From assembly GCF_021155765.1 (NCBI RefSeq), contig NC_060107.1:8108501-8172500 (forward strand): 64,000 nucleotides of DNA, written 5' to 3'. A program made the position numbers and the translations under genes. The stretch comes from Diprion similis. Lineage: Eukaryota; Arthropoda; Insecta; Hymenoptera; Diprionidae. A model generated the notes under the pieces. That model worked only from the letters and a program-made list of their open reading frames with translations. It was not told where the DNA came from and searched no databases. Of this stretch, positions 25,501 to 38,643 are shown piece by piece (position 1 is the stretch's first letter; each line of letters starts with the position of its first letter).

Positions 25501-25948
25501 TTTATTTCGTTCGCTGGGATAATGTCTAGGCTCTATAACACATGAGTTGATATCTGAACTATGGTTTACTGTAATGTATGCAATTTCAATTGCTTCCTAA
25601 TCTCTGGCCAAGGTATTTTAACATAGTAAAATATAAATGTGTAAAGTAGTTTTATATACCCCGATTTTTTAAACAATTAGCTTTTAAATCTGTTTACCGA
25701 TCTCTATCAACGTTTGAAATATCGGCTATTTCTTGAGCCAGATAAGAAAGTAATTCGATACAATTATGCCACTTTAGCTAAAACCCATCCACGCAATAAT
25801 TGCCAAGTGATCTTGTAGCATTTTTTAATTTGGTCAACATAATTCGCAAGCAACATGAGCGAATGATTCAAAATTTCATACAGAAATTATTCCGTCATAC
25901 CGTCGTTTTGTCTAGTGATTTTGGCGCGGCAATTGTTCACGAGTTTCC
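22512..25948. other. eRF3 3' UTR and A+T-rich spacer
   Basis: No coding frame resembling a protein on either strand. The sequence is A+T-rich and contains several AATAAA-like hexamers. I see no RNA gene or mobile element in it. Confidence 0.5.
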
Positions 25949-26023
25949 ATGAGTCATAGTTCCAATTCTACCAACATAACGCGACTCAAGACTCGATTGA
26001 AAAAGTCCCTAACTAGCATAAAC

Positions 26024-27954
26024 ATGGCCTCCCGAGGCAGTCTCGGTGTTCTGAGAGTTTTAGCCAAATTAGAAGCGTCCGTCAACTCCGGAAACTATTA
26101 TGAAGCACATCAGATGTACAGGACTTTGCACTTTAGGTAAGCCAACAATTATTTATATGCTTTTCATATTCTGACTAATTTCAAGTGCGACGTAATTGCA
26201 ACTTAACCTCTCTTTAGGTACCTTGGACAAAGAAAGTATTCCGAATTACTGGAATTACTGTACAATGGATCAACGTTACTCCTACAACATGATCAGGTAC
26301 TAATTTCTTCCCTTCGATGTATGCGTCCACAAGAAGAGCTTACCCAATTTTCACATTTGTATATGCATGTGTGTTGAATGTTCATTGGAGCATTCAGTGA
26401 TTAGTCACAAATGGTAATAGCCTTGCCATCTCTTGAATTGGATTTTCAAATTTTACCGAAGATGTGATGGAAAATTGCTATAACAGATTTGTAAAATGTA
26501 CACTTGAATGATTTCTATATTTACTATGCAATATTAACTCCCATATACTTAATCTACGATAGGCATGCGTCGCACATTTAAGAATACAAGCAACACTCAA
26601 TGTTTAATTTTTCTTTCAGCAAGCAAGTGGCGCTGATCTTGGTATATTATTTGTCGATGCTCTGGTCAAGTCAGAAACTGAGCCTTCGCAATTATATTTT
26701 GAAAAACTGACAAATCTGTTTGGTTTGATGAACCCCACAGCACCAGAAAGGGAAACGTTTCTGTTAGAAGCGCTAAGGTGGAGTCTAAAAGGGTCCGATT
26801 ATAAAACCGGTCATCCAGATTTCCATCAGAGAATAGCACAAGTTTTCTGGAAAGGTACACTCAAGTAAAAAGAATCAGATTTGCGTTGTAAATGTTTCTT
26901 TCATAACAGATAGATTCATTGAAATTGTACTGTTAAACCAATGTGCATAGAAGCTCTCGCAGTCAATCTCTCGAATAATATTTATATGTTTTTAAATACA
27001 GAGAAAAACTACATAATGGCCAGGCAACACTTTTTATATAGCAGTGATGGATCCGGTTGCGCTGCGATGCTTGTTGAACTGCATGAAGAGCGTGGATACT
27101 CCAGTGAAATAGATCTTTTCATCGTGCAAGCCGTCTTACAGTAAGTTAATGATTGAAATTGTTCTTCATCAAAGAGTTTTGAAAAAGTTACATGAGTTGT
27201 ATACTCGCATGTACATTATAAAATAGTAAAAGTATTGTTATGGTCTTTTTATATTGTACTTCATTGATTTCCAGGTACTTATGTTTGAGAAATAAAACCA
27301 CAGCAGAAGAAGCGTTTCATTCATATACTTTGAAACACCCAAAAATAAATAGTGGTCCACCGTACTTTCTGCCGTTGTTGAATTTTTTATTCTTCTTGTT
27401 GAAAACCATTGAAACGTAAGTTTTGTTGACATGTAATATTAAAAAATTAGTAATATAAGTTACTCATACACCAACATGATGCATTTCTCATCACAATAAT
27501 CCAGCAATATTGTAACAATTGCATTGGATATTCTTGCCTTTGAAATATATGTTCTCATTTTAAATTTATAAATTTCATTTACTGTCTTTCAAGACATTAT
27601 GAGAATGCTTGATTGTTAATGCTATGAATGACTAGGCAGTTAAAAGATTTCACATATATATGGAAAATAAAAAATCGTTATGTTTTCAATTTTTATAAAT
27701 ACAGTGGTAAGCTGGCCGCTTTCACAGTTTTGTGTGAGCAGTACCAGATAAGCCTGAACAGAGACCCGCTCTATAGACAATACTTGGATAAAATAGGTCA
27801 AGTGTTCTTTAATGTATCACCTCCACGGGCACCCAGTCAAGGATTATTTGGTTCTCTGTTACAATCATTTTTCAATGGTCTGGAAGAAGAGGATTCAGAC
27901 GATGATCAGCGAAATGCTCCTACGACATCGCATGTGGCACAAGAATTAGACTAA
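26024..27954 (+). CDS. GET4: Golgi-to-ER traffic protein 4 (GET4/TRC35)
   Basis: GET4 is the scaffold of the BAG6-UBL4A-GET4 pretargeting complex that hands tail-anchored proteins to GET3/TRC40. Exons end or begin at 26136, 26218-26296, 26620-26854, 27002-27140, 27275-27415 and 27705-27954, all in phase. The start at 26024 (context AACATGGCC) gives 318 residues, close to human 327. An in-frame ATG at 25949 would add 25 basic residues. Hallmarks are [17 protein letters not shown], the alpha-solenoid helices with [37 protein letters not shown], the [18 protein letters not shown] segment, [20 protein letters not shown] and FFNGLEEED, and the shared C-terminal ELD. It is a cytosolic protein; no membrane segment is expected. 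Confidence 0.94.
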
Positions 27955-28135
27955 TTGGAAAGGGAATGTTTTTAAACTTTGTATGAGATGAGTTAAAAGA
28001 GCTTACAGAGATTTGAGATGCCATAAGGGTCTGCTGAAATGGGTATTCATACACATACATATTAAATTTAGCGTAAAGTAGCAGTTTATTGTTCTCATTT
28101 TTAGCATTCTTCATCCATTCAAATATAGATAGATA
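27955..28135. other. GET4 3' UTR
   Basis: Short non-coding stretch between the GET4 stop codon and a foldback element. It is presumably part of the 3' UTR; nothing else is seen. Confidence 0.4.
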
Positions 28136-28705
28136 TTAGGACGGTCCTTATGTGGAAGCCGAAAAAATTTTCATTGCGACACCCCCCCCGCCGCCGGACT
28201 TGTGCCAAATCACTAAAAAAAAATCTGTGCCTACACGCTTGCAACAACACGTGCCCCTACAAGCTTGAAGTTTGATATTCAGATAAAAGAAAATACCCTT
28301 GACCTTAATTTTCGAGTAGATCAAACATGTTTAAAATTATATGCAACCGAAAAATTTTGTCTGTTTAACATCTTGGATTATTTCGTAAAAATCCATAGAG
28401 AACCGTAAGGGAAAAAAAAAGAAGGTCTAAGCTGTTTGTATTTTTACACAAACAATTCGAATTTGACAAAAAGAAATGTTCTTTTTCGCCAAAATTATTT
28501 TGGATTTACACATTGAAGCACGTGTCCATTAACGCCGAACGTCAATTTTTTTTACCTGAGTGGGAAATTTCAAACTCGTAGAGGCACGTGTTTCAGTCGA
28601 TGTAGTGCCTTGAAATTTTACACAGATTTTTTTATGATTCAGAACAGATCTGGGGGACATTGCAATGAAAATATGTTTCGGACCTCCGAATGAGAACCAC
28701 CCTGA
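28136..28705. mobile_element. Foldback MITE, about 570 bp, TA target site
   Basis: The left end (AGGACGGTCCTTATGTGGA...) matches the reverse complement of the right end (AGGGTGGTTCTCATTCGGA...). The similarity runs at least 140 bases inward, through shared blocks such as TTTTCATTGC, AAAAAAATCTGTG and ACACGTGCC. TA lies immediately outside each terminus (28134-28135 and 28706-28707). No protein is encoded. The right end shares the CAGGGTG terminus with the element at 6499-6855, suggesting a related mobiliser. The element lies in or just beyond the GET4 3' UTR. Confidence 0.75.
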
Positions 28706-31274
28706 TATGTATAAATATATAATAATATATATAGGTACAGATTGATGAACAACATTTGAAGAGTTGTAAAACGCCTAGGTTTAGAAGTTTATTTATATCT
28801 GAATATGCATTCTTACGTATTCATCATTGTACCTATATGGGTGTAGAAGCAATGTACAGAATTTTATTTATTTTTGCGTAAATGTCAATTCTCAGAAAAA
28901 ATAATATATATGAAAAACAAAAATTCATGGTCAATGCCCATTCAGTTTGTGTGATTTTATTTTACTTTATTTTTCGCCGTTTACGTTTCTAATAATGTAT
29001 TGACAAAGATGTGAGATTTTTAGGTTTGTTTTTTAAACCGTGTGCTAATAAGTTAGCTTATAAATACGCGAAACTAAGCGATCGAAAATGAGATAGTTAT
29101 TCTAAAACTCGATATTCCACATTCACCAGGCAAAGCATATAATATCTGATGTGCCCTTTTTGAAATCTGGCTCTAAAGAAAACTTATAGTAATAACCGTG
29201 TACATTTTGGGAGTGATACGAATCGGTTTAAAGCGTTATTTTGTATACTCTGAATAAAATGAGAAATAAAAGGAAAAAATATCTAACATAATCATTTTTT
29301 CTTGAAAATACAAACTGCACAAGTAGCATATGCGATTAGATAAAGCAAGGACACGTAACATAATTGAATAATATTCATCTACTGGAAGGAATAATGTAAA
29401 GAAACGTCAAAATCAAAGTACAAGGCTAGTTCACACATCCGATGTCACAATATTGACTATTTTACGCATTGTATATTATTATCAATTTTAGTAAGCTGTA
29501 AGACGTCAAACTATGAGTCAACTTAAATAATGTACAAAAAGTAATTATTAATTATTGCAGTACATACCTTTCAATGTCAAGTTTTTTCCATCTCGCCTCA
29601 TATTCCATATAGCATGTAATTTGATGAATACTTGACTGGCATTGTGTACATAGATTTTTAGTGTGAACAAGGTCCTCTTTACTTGTTCTACTTTTTCAAT
29701 TTATTCCCAATCTTTTTCTTCATAAAAATAATCAGTCTTCTTCTGCTCTATCGATAACTAACGCTTTTTTTTTTGTTATATTATAGAATTTAAAATTATA
29801 TTAATTTACGCAATGAGACGAATGCAATATTTATGAGTTTCTATCTCTGGTATACCGAAATATTAACAATTTTAAGGCGCAGTAGAAAAGTGCTTGAAAA
29901 AGCACCTGTGTAATTTGTAAACAAATATTAGATAGCACATCGTTTGAGCAATGTACAGGCTGAAAATCTTTTCAAAGTAAGTTAAAACGGTGTAAAGAGA
30001 TATGAGCGAATATATTTTACAGTAGTATAGCATGTAGCAAAAGCTCAATTACGAAACAGTTAATATTTAGTATGAAATACTATAATGCTTTATTATATGA
30101 ATTAAAATTAATCTCTGACAGTGGCATAATATCTATTTAATTGAGGAAACACAAATTCTACATTCTTATCATATTGAAAATAAAAATACAGAATGATAAT
30201 CCACTAGCTTTTTACGTAAGGATACATTATTACCCTTGAAGAAATGTAAAATACTAACAGGAAGTTTTTATTTGTGTATTTTATTTTTCAGTATAAAAAA
30301 TATAAACATGAGACTTTTATAGAGGATTTTATGTTCGGATATTAAATACTTTTCATCTCATAAGCCATTTAAAAGCAATTTCAATAAAAACAATTCCTTC
30401 TTCGCAATACCTTTACAGTTTTAATGCATACGTAAATTTCAACTATCAAATGTTAACTCTTAAATGTTACTAAAAAAGAAAAAAAAAAAAAAAAAAAAAA
30501 CTAGCCCTACATGATCGACATAGCAGGTAAATACCGTTAATTTCTTACAAGATAACTGCTGATAATGTAATAGTAGCTTTGGTCTATAAAAAGACTACAG
30601 ACACGTACTATTATTACATTATTACACAGGTTTGGGAAATGATTTTGATTTTTATACAGAAAAATAAAAATCTGATTTGGACCAATATTGTATGTATAGG
30701 AAAACTAAGGAATTATATCTATCAAAGCAAACCTAGATTTTTTCAATTTAGGTCACTGCTTGATTGTACATCTTTCTAGTATGATTGAGCGAACGATTTG
30801 AAAAAATTTTACGTACGTTATATTGAGCGTGACTCAATGATAATAAAATTATGAGACATGGATCTATATTCCAAACCGCTGTTTTGCCATACGAAAATAT
30901 TTTCCAATTACAACATTTTCAGTCAGTATTAGTCATTATAAATGATATATCTTACAAGGGACATCAGTTTGATGTTCCCCTTTGAATTCGATGTAACTTA
31001 TGTATGTTATAGAACATTCAACACTAACAAACACGTTTCTTTTATAGGCGGAACAACGATTTGAAGGGATGGAAACGATCCCCAACGAGGTAATTTCTTG
31101 ATGCGCTCGATGTTTTGAATGAAACCAATGCTGAAATGTTTCTATTCATGAATGATACATTTTTCAATGTTGTACAAACATACATAAGTTGCAACTAAAT
31201 CCGAGGGGGACACCAAACTGACGTGCCTTGTTAGTAGAAATCGATCTAGCTGTTTCTCTTTTAGATGTACATGT
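28706..31274. other. Intergenic spacer with SHMT 3' UTR at right end
   Basis: No recognisable coding sequence. It contains a homopolymer A tract at about 30477-30500 and otherwise A+T-rich DNA. The right edge holds the 3' UTR of the minus-strand SHMT gene. Confidence 0.45.
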
Positions 31275-33113
31275 TTAATACTCTTTCAGACCTGGCATCG
31301 GGAATTGTGAGGCAAATTCTTCAACTTCTTTACGAAGTGCTTGGACCTTTGCCTTCATTGTCGCATCAGTATCTAATACCTTTTTAAATTCTGCGAGCTT
31401 AAGCCCAGATATGGCTGTGACTTCTTTAGCCAGTTCTATGCCTGAAAATTGGAAATAGTATTAACAATCTGTGAACTGATATTGTCAGAGCTGAAGCATA
31501 ACTTCGAACGCTTTTCGCCAAGTCAAGTCAAATTCAAACGTAAGTGATAATGAAACTGATAGAACTTACCCGAATGAATGAAACTAACAGCTTTATCAAT
31601 TTCAGCTTCCTTGAAACCCCTAGTAGTCAAAGCCGGTGTTCCAAGCCTAATACCGCTTGGATTGAAAGCACTTTTATCCCCAGGAACTGTATTTTTGTTG
31701 CATGCGATTCCAATATCTTCTAGTATCCTCTCAGCTTTGGCTCCGCTGATACCAGTGGTGCTCAGGTCAACTAAGATGAGATGCACGTCGGTGCCACCAC
31801 TGCTAATTTTGTAACCAAGTTTTTGAAGACTGTCTGAGAGTCTTTTTGCATTAGCTAATACTTGTTTTTGATAAGCAATGAACTCTGGCGACTTTGCCTG
31901 CTTCATTGCTGTGGCAATGGCAGCAATTTGATGATTATGTGGGCCACCTTGCAGGCCGGGAAACACAGCCTGATTTATCCTGGTCTCCAGATCATACAAA
32001 ATCTTTTCACCTTTCTTATTTGTACTTCTGACGCCTTTTCGAAAGAAAATTACACCTGCACGTGGCCCTCTGTAATTAAATAATCAAAAATCATATCTGA
32101 CTATCTCATTTGCAGAAAAGTTTCAATTTTTTTTTTTTACAACAATCCAATTGCCTTTACCTGAGCGTCTTATGAGTTGTAGTAGAAACAACATCGCTGT
32201 ATGCAAATGGGCTGGGAATAACACCTGCAGCAACAAGTCCAGAAATATGTGACATATCGCTGAAAAGATATGCTCCATGTTGATCAGCAATTTCCCTAAA
32301 ACGTTTGTAGTCCAAACACCTGCTATAGCACGATATACCAGCTATAATTATCTTTGGCTTGAACAATCTTGCAGTCTCTTCAAGCTTCTCGTAGTCTATG
32401 TATCCTGTTTCAGGATTCACCTTGTAAGGCATCGACTCGAAGAATATTGATGTTGCAGAGATTTTCTTGGTTTCGGTGAAAAATCCTATGAAAAATTGAA
32501 GGTAGATTTATAAATAACTTGATAACGTAAAATCTTCCGTTATAACAAAAAATTACTCCGTATCACAAATATGTTTAAGGAACTTTGTGTTAACCGTGTG
32601 TTAGATGCCCTCCGTCGGGGAGATCTAGACCCATTATACGCCCATGGGGTTCAACCAGACCAGTGTAGACGGCAAAATTGGCTGGACTTCCGGAATACGG
32701 TTGAACGTTGCACCCCCATTCTTCTGGATTCAGATTGTAAGCTTCTAAGGCCCGTTTTTGAGCAAGTAATTCAATTTGATCGATGAATTCGTTTCCACCA
32801 TAATATCTGAAAAAGTAAAAAATTATTACCATACAATCAAAGAAAATAAAATTATATTCTAACAATTTCACATAATTTCAGGTACAAAAAAGGAGAATTT
32901 GGATGTCAAATTAATTTTTCACCTCTGTCCTGGAAGACCTTCGCTATATTTATTTCCTAGGCAAGATCCGAGGCATTGGAGTACGCTAAGAGAGGTAAAA
33001 TTTTCACTCGCAATCATTTCCAGCCCAGACTCTTGTCGCTTTCTTTCCTTTTTCATTAGATCGAACAACTCGTAATCCGTGTCCCATAAGTTTTTGTGAA
33101 TAGTGCTCGACAT
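31275..33113 (-). CDS. SHMT: Serine hydroxymethyltransferase (cytosolic form)
   Basis: PLP enzyme that interconverts serine and glycine and loads tetrahydrofolate with a one-carbon unit. Five coding exons, 33113-32923, 32806-32595, 32485-32161, 32069-31570 and 31441-31275, join in phase to give 464 residues. Family signatures are [36 protein letters not shown], the [11 protein letters not shown] block, [18 protein letters not shown], the PLP-lysine motif [33 protein letters not shown], and [12 protein letters not shown] near the C-terminus. The ATG at 33113 lies six bases inside an exon whose acceptor is at 33120, so upstream exons can be spliced on in frame (see the mitochondrial exon). There is no second SHMT gene in the window. 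Confidence 0.95.
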
Positions 33114-33119
33114 ATTGTC

Positions 33120-34077
33120 CTATAAATAAAATTCCCGGATTTAATAGAAATGAAAAAGCAAGTTCCTTAATATAATCTCTCCTCTTTTCTCAAATCACAT
33201 TATAACTTGCACATGAAAGATTAATGAACAACAACATTCAATTTCTACCAAAGAATATCAAGAGATCAACAATATAACCTGTTGCTTTTCACACGTCTTG
33301 CTGCGTATGGACACGTGTTTCAAACGTAAAAAAATACGGAAGTAGTTATGTAGCGGAAAAAACGTGTTAGTAACGCGCGATATTCGTCAAAGGAAGACTG
33401 AGCGGTGAATGGTAGAAAATTGCGGGATCCGTAGTATTATAATCCCCAGTTAAGGGAAACTTTGATAGAGTTCAAGCGAGATAACCCCAACTCTCCGGGC
33501 GACACGAGGAGGTCGTGAATATGTGAAATCTTCTTACGTGAAACTTAACATAAGATTACGCTCAAGTTTTATCGCCTTATTATAGAGTGAGAATGTAAAA
33601 TCAGAGCACAGCACAAACAAGCGTCACATGTGTAATATAATAACTCACGTTAGCACAACTTTCGACATAATTGTTTTGCGCAAATGATCATAATTGTAAT
33701 ATCTATAGGTATAATGATTATCGCAGAGACGGTTATCAAAGTTTGCACAATAACCGATTATTGTTGTTGCACTTTCGAAAATACATATAATCGCAAACAA
33801 GGGAGTGGTAAAAACAATTTTATCGTCATAAAGACAAGTTCACATCGCTGTCACGCCAATTATCTACACTATAAGCTAAACTGCATCGACTATAAAGAAA
33901 TATTACATTCGCTACATCGGTGCAGACAACTTATATCCATAACGGACGTATAGATTGAAGTGTAGAATAAACTGCAAGCATGCGTGCGAACAGCGGCTGT
34001 CATTACGTTCGAGAAAAAATGATCAAATGAATTTAACACCTATTGTTAGAATACCCGACATTATTTGCTTTTCTCAC
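33120..34077 (-). promoter_or_regulatory. SHMT first intron and probable cytosolic promoter
   Basis: The sequence separates the mitochondrial-type first exon from the shared second exon. A transcript for the cytosolic protein would have to start here or skip the presequence ATG. No coding frame is evident; the exact start is not visible. Confidence 0.35.
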
Positions 34078-34251
34078 CGGCATTGAAGTGCAGTCAGCTG
34101 TCGTGTGTTGAACAGAGTGAAACGATGATGTAGCGCGGGTAACCAAGTGACCCAGAGTTCTTGGTCTTCTTGATGCATTGCCCTTTTTTCTCACCAGATT
34201 TTTAACCAATTGCCTCGCCGGTCCGGTTAAACTATACCAATTTCCGGCCAT
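34078..34251 (-). CDS. SHMT: Alternative SHMT first exon with mitochondrial presequence
   Basis: An ATG-initiated exon of exactly 58 codons ends at a consensus donor (CCG then GTGAGA). Spliced to the acceptor at 33120/33119 it reads in phase into Asp-Asn-Met and on into SHMT, giving about 524 residues. The encoded leader starts MAGNWYSLTGPARQLVKNLV and is rich in Arg, Lys, Ser and Thr with a single Asp, as mitochondrial targeting peptides are. It is therefore read as the mitochondrial isoform's first exon. The alternative, a chance open frame in a promoter, is less likely given the phase and donor. Confidence 0.75.
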
Positions 34252-34587
34252 CGTACTTTATGTATTCAGCGCAGTGATACTCCCACGATTCTATGGAAAT
34301 ATAAACTGACTGCAGGTATTGGTTTGGCTTGAAAATAACAAAATAGCCAGCCTTTCGACAGTTCACGCGAAGCTGCTACAATCTGTCTCCACGGATATAT
34401 GCAGATATGCTACGCGTATAATACGCAGGACCAATTCCGAATTCTATCAACTGTGTACGCGTTGCGCAAAAATTTGAAAAAACAAACCGACTATATTAAC
34501 GTTTTCTTTCGAACTGTGCATATTATAGCATACAGAACGATCTACCGCTTAAAGTACTGGTTACTAAGGAATTGCAAGAGAATGTGC

Positions 34588-34590
<3 letters not shown>

Positions 34591-34620
<30 letters not shown>
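34591..34620. repeat. (AT)n microsatellite
   Basis: Fifteen uninterrupted AT units. Confidence 0.9.
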
Positions 34621-34624
<4 letters not shown>

Positions 34625-37600
34625 CATATATTATGTATATTCTACGCGCGACGAGATAGATCAATACGCTTTCTCGCGTTACCGCGGCAAACAGCCAGCA
34701 AATATTTCTTCACGTCAAGCACACATATGCATATACGTATTGTGAATAAGACAACCCCCCGTACCAATCGGTAGATTAACAATGTTTTATCAGAAATTCA
34801 AAACACTGTATATACGTATTTATTGACGCCTCTGCTAGTTTATTCAAGCTTTCAATTCAGCGGTTTATGCAGCTGCCGAATACATTGAAATGATAATTTT
34901 TTACAAAACTCTGTAGAGGACTTTTCAGAGAAATGAAGAGTTTTTTAATTTTCAATACAATGACTCAACGTTCTGAATATTATACTGAAATCAATTTTAC
35001 TTTGACTTTCTCTCATTGAAAATCCTCAGAATGAAAGCATTCGCTATTGAAATAAATTGGTAGGATCGAGCACTGGAGATGGGAATCAGTTCGTAACAAG
35101 TTATAACCGGTTCGCAAATGCGGTTTTAAAATTCTAAGCAATTTACTTTTACACGCAATGTGTGCAATGAAACCGGTTCAATTTCCAAGAAACCACGCCC
35201 AGTGAACCAATTTTTATACACCATCAGCGAACTTATTTATCAACTTACGGGACTTAAATTAAGTGAGATGAAAATTTAGTTTTCATGCAATTTTACTTTC
35301 AAACTTTTAAGATTACCACGTTTATAAAGTTGACTTTAAGTGATAAACTAAAAAGATATTCAATATCTGAGATATTAGCGAAATTTTTTCCGAGTGATAT
35401 TAAACATAATTTCGGAAAGATCTAATGACAAGACCTAGGGAAAATCATTATAATCACTATATTCGAGATTGAAGAAAATCAACCGTTTGGAAAAATATCT
35501 CAATTATAATCGGCTGTGAGAGTTGCTTGATATTTGATTGATTGATATACAAGACAATATGATAAATAGTATTGCAAGCGATTCAAATTCAAATAATATA
35601 ATATAATCTTTGATCACGATTAATAGACATTATTTTCAAATAATAAATTACAAATTGTATACGCATATTCTATTCAGATTTCAAATATTTCACCGGACGG
35701 TAATTAGGGCAAGAAATGTTTATACACATATATGTATACATATAATAAATATAATTATTACAGACAATATAATTTACGCGTAAAAGATCAATCGGCACCA
35801 TGTTATTCAATTATAAATAGATTAACAAAAGGAAACGGTGATATGAAAAACCAATTAAGAATAGATCAGGAAAGGAATTTTTCCGTCAAACTTATAGACA
35901 TCGATGTACGGAAATTTAGTTGTAATACTGGGTAGAATGATGATTTTCCTGTCTTTTTGTTACAACCATTTCATTTTTCGCGTACTTCGCATTTTTATAT
36001 GTTATAACTTTAAATCTGTGGTAGATTCCGAATGAAAAGTTATCAAGAGTAAGAGAGTAATGCAAAATTCATCGCACATCAATGCTGTGTATATACAAAC
36101 ACTATTTCTTGCAATGATCGCTGAATTATATATTTATTGTGAATATCATACAATAATAATTTAAACAATATTTAATGCTTTTTTATTTCTGATTAAATTT
36201 TTTTTTTTTTTTTTTACGTTTTTCGATTCTCGTTTTGCAAAAAAATACATAGTTGTCTTTATTCCTAATAATAATTATTATCGACCAAAATTGGCAACAC
36301 AATATACGTTTAATGTAACGAAACGTGATTATTAAATTCATTATTTTTCATTCTATAACTATATCTAATACAATATTACAATTTATCCTTATTTTGTTAA
36401 CATTACGTGATTCGATTCAGAGCTCTGGTTCCCCTCTTAATTTACGTAATTCTTTACTCTCTGATTCTTTCTTCTCTCTCTGTTACTAACTAGCGTATTA
36501 ATATTAATTACAACGTTATACAAGAGCAACCCTTTATTCCATTTACGTTTCAAGGGCTTGTTACCGATCTATATTTTCAACACACAAATAATACATGGTT
36601 AATAATTATTCTTAAAATAAAAATCGATATTTAAGCGACAATTGAATTCCTTTTTCATTAGTCCGAGAACTAAAAAAAAAAAGAATAATAAAAAATGTAA
36701 AAACTTAGAATTATATATAGGTATATCTTAACACAAAAGAAGCGTAAATCTTAAATAGGCTTATGTGCTTTATTTTTTCTATTCTGTTGTTATGGTGCCT
36801 TCACCAGTTGAAACGTGTTTCCCAACTGATATGACAAAACAACTGGTGAAAAGTTTTTTATTGGTACCGAGCAGTAACTATACCTACGTTGGTAAAAACT
36901 CAACTTATCAACGTAATTGCGTAACAAATTTGTACACTTTCATAAAAATATGAGGATTGTGATACCAGACAAACAAGTTATAAATAACAGCGACGGAGTG
37001 ATTGACAACCCTGCGGAGAGCATCCAGAAGCGATCGCACAGGGTATTTTCAAAACCGAGGGGAACAGCAACATTGTAAATAATAGTAACAGTAATAATAA
37101 TAAATGTGTTAATAATAAGAATCACATTGATCATTCAGATAGATGCCTGATGCAAAATGAAAACACTGACTCTCAGCATTTAATTAGATTTAATGATAAA
37201 AAAAATCAGGAACGTAAAATGTCTCATTCAGTATGAAATATTGATTACAGAATTCAGAAATATTTAATCGAATTTATAGCAATTTTGAGTGTGTTTGGGA
37301 ACACATAGAGTCACGTATGTACTTGCAAAAGTTGATATCAACTTTTGATAAGTGTTACATAATGTTAAAGGCCAGGAGTCTGAATACTTCTTTGATAACA
37401 CTTAGCCGTTTTGGTAACAGATTAATCAATACAATAACAAGCCCTTCAGTTCAAGATTCAAGCACTCTTTTTAGAAATTTATTATTACGCACGACATGCA
37501 CCATTTTGGCATCACAATTAAAGAAAACATACAAACTTTATTTGTGTTCAGAAAGAGCTCATAGATCGTTTTAAATTTGTTTTTGCGATACAATTACAGA

Positions 37601-38542
37601 TCATTGTCCAGTCAAGTTCAGAATGTTCCAAAATAAAACGTAGAAACAGAACAACTGAGAGTATAAATATCGTATTTATTTAGTTGGACATAAGCTGAAA
37701 TATTAGTCTGATAACGATAGTTAGTATTCCATGATATCAAACAGTCTTGATGATGCTGTTTAAAATAGTTCTAGACAACAACTTATTCTAGATTTGTAAG
37801 CTTATTTTAATTATGCTTACATAGCGTATAGTAATACATTACATATGCTTTACTATAATACAAGTTTTATTTTGAAACTTTCTAAATGCAACATTTCTTG
37901 TGATTACAGTCTTAGCTCAATTCATTTTTCCAACGTGGCTAATTTTCCAATGTTTGTCCCCAAAGAAATCAGATTTGTCAAGTCAATTTTTTTCAACATC
38001 AAATGGTCATTAATAATTAAAGATCAGTATAAGGAGGTGATGGAGAAAATCGAGTTTCCAAAAAATGTGAAACATTAATGATTGACCCAATGTTAGCTGT
38101 TCGGAAACATTGAACTGTTGATAAAATAAAAAGTATAAAGCTGCGGAGGAATTCACATTTTAGTCTTGTTATAACAAAAGAAACAGAGTTATAATGATAA
38201 TATTAGGTTTGAAATGAAAAATAATTTTATGTGTAAAATTAAATCAATTTGTATTATTTTGATTAACAAAGTTGCATGGATTTTTCTTTTTAACTCATAG
38301 ATATTATAAATTTGCGTGGAATTTTGCCAGTAATTCCATTTTCATAACATGTAACAAGAGTAGTGAAGCATGAAAATACCGAGTTCGTAAATGTTGATAT
38401 ATTCTTCAAATTATTTTTCACTTTCTGTAGCTCTCTTCAATCTATAGCATCGATCTTCAGTTGCTTCATCAAAACTCAGCACCTTCTATATATTAAATGT
38501 ACTTTTTTTTCTTTCGAATTTTAATTTTCCCGAAAGAAAGAT

Positions 38543-38543
<1 letters not shown>

Positions 38544-38587
<44 letters not shown>

Positions 38588-38643
38588 TTTATATTATATA
38601 TTATATATATATATATAATATATAAATATATATGTATATATTT
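38544..38643. repeat. Compound AT-rich simple repeat
   Basis: About 100 bases made almost only of A and T in alternating order, with short ATT and TATATT interruptions. It is self-complementary and could form a cruciform. Confidence 0.85.

Noticed and set aside
33684-33953. 89-codon plus-strand frame opposite the SHMT first intron
   Set aside because: Low coding character and no family resemblance.
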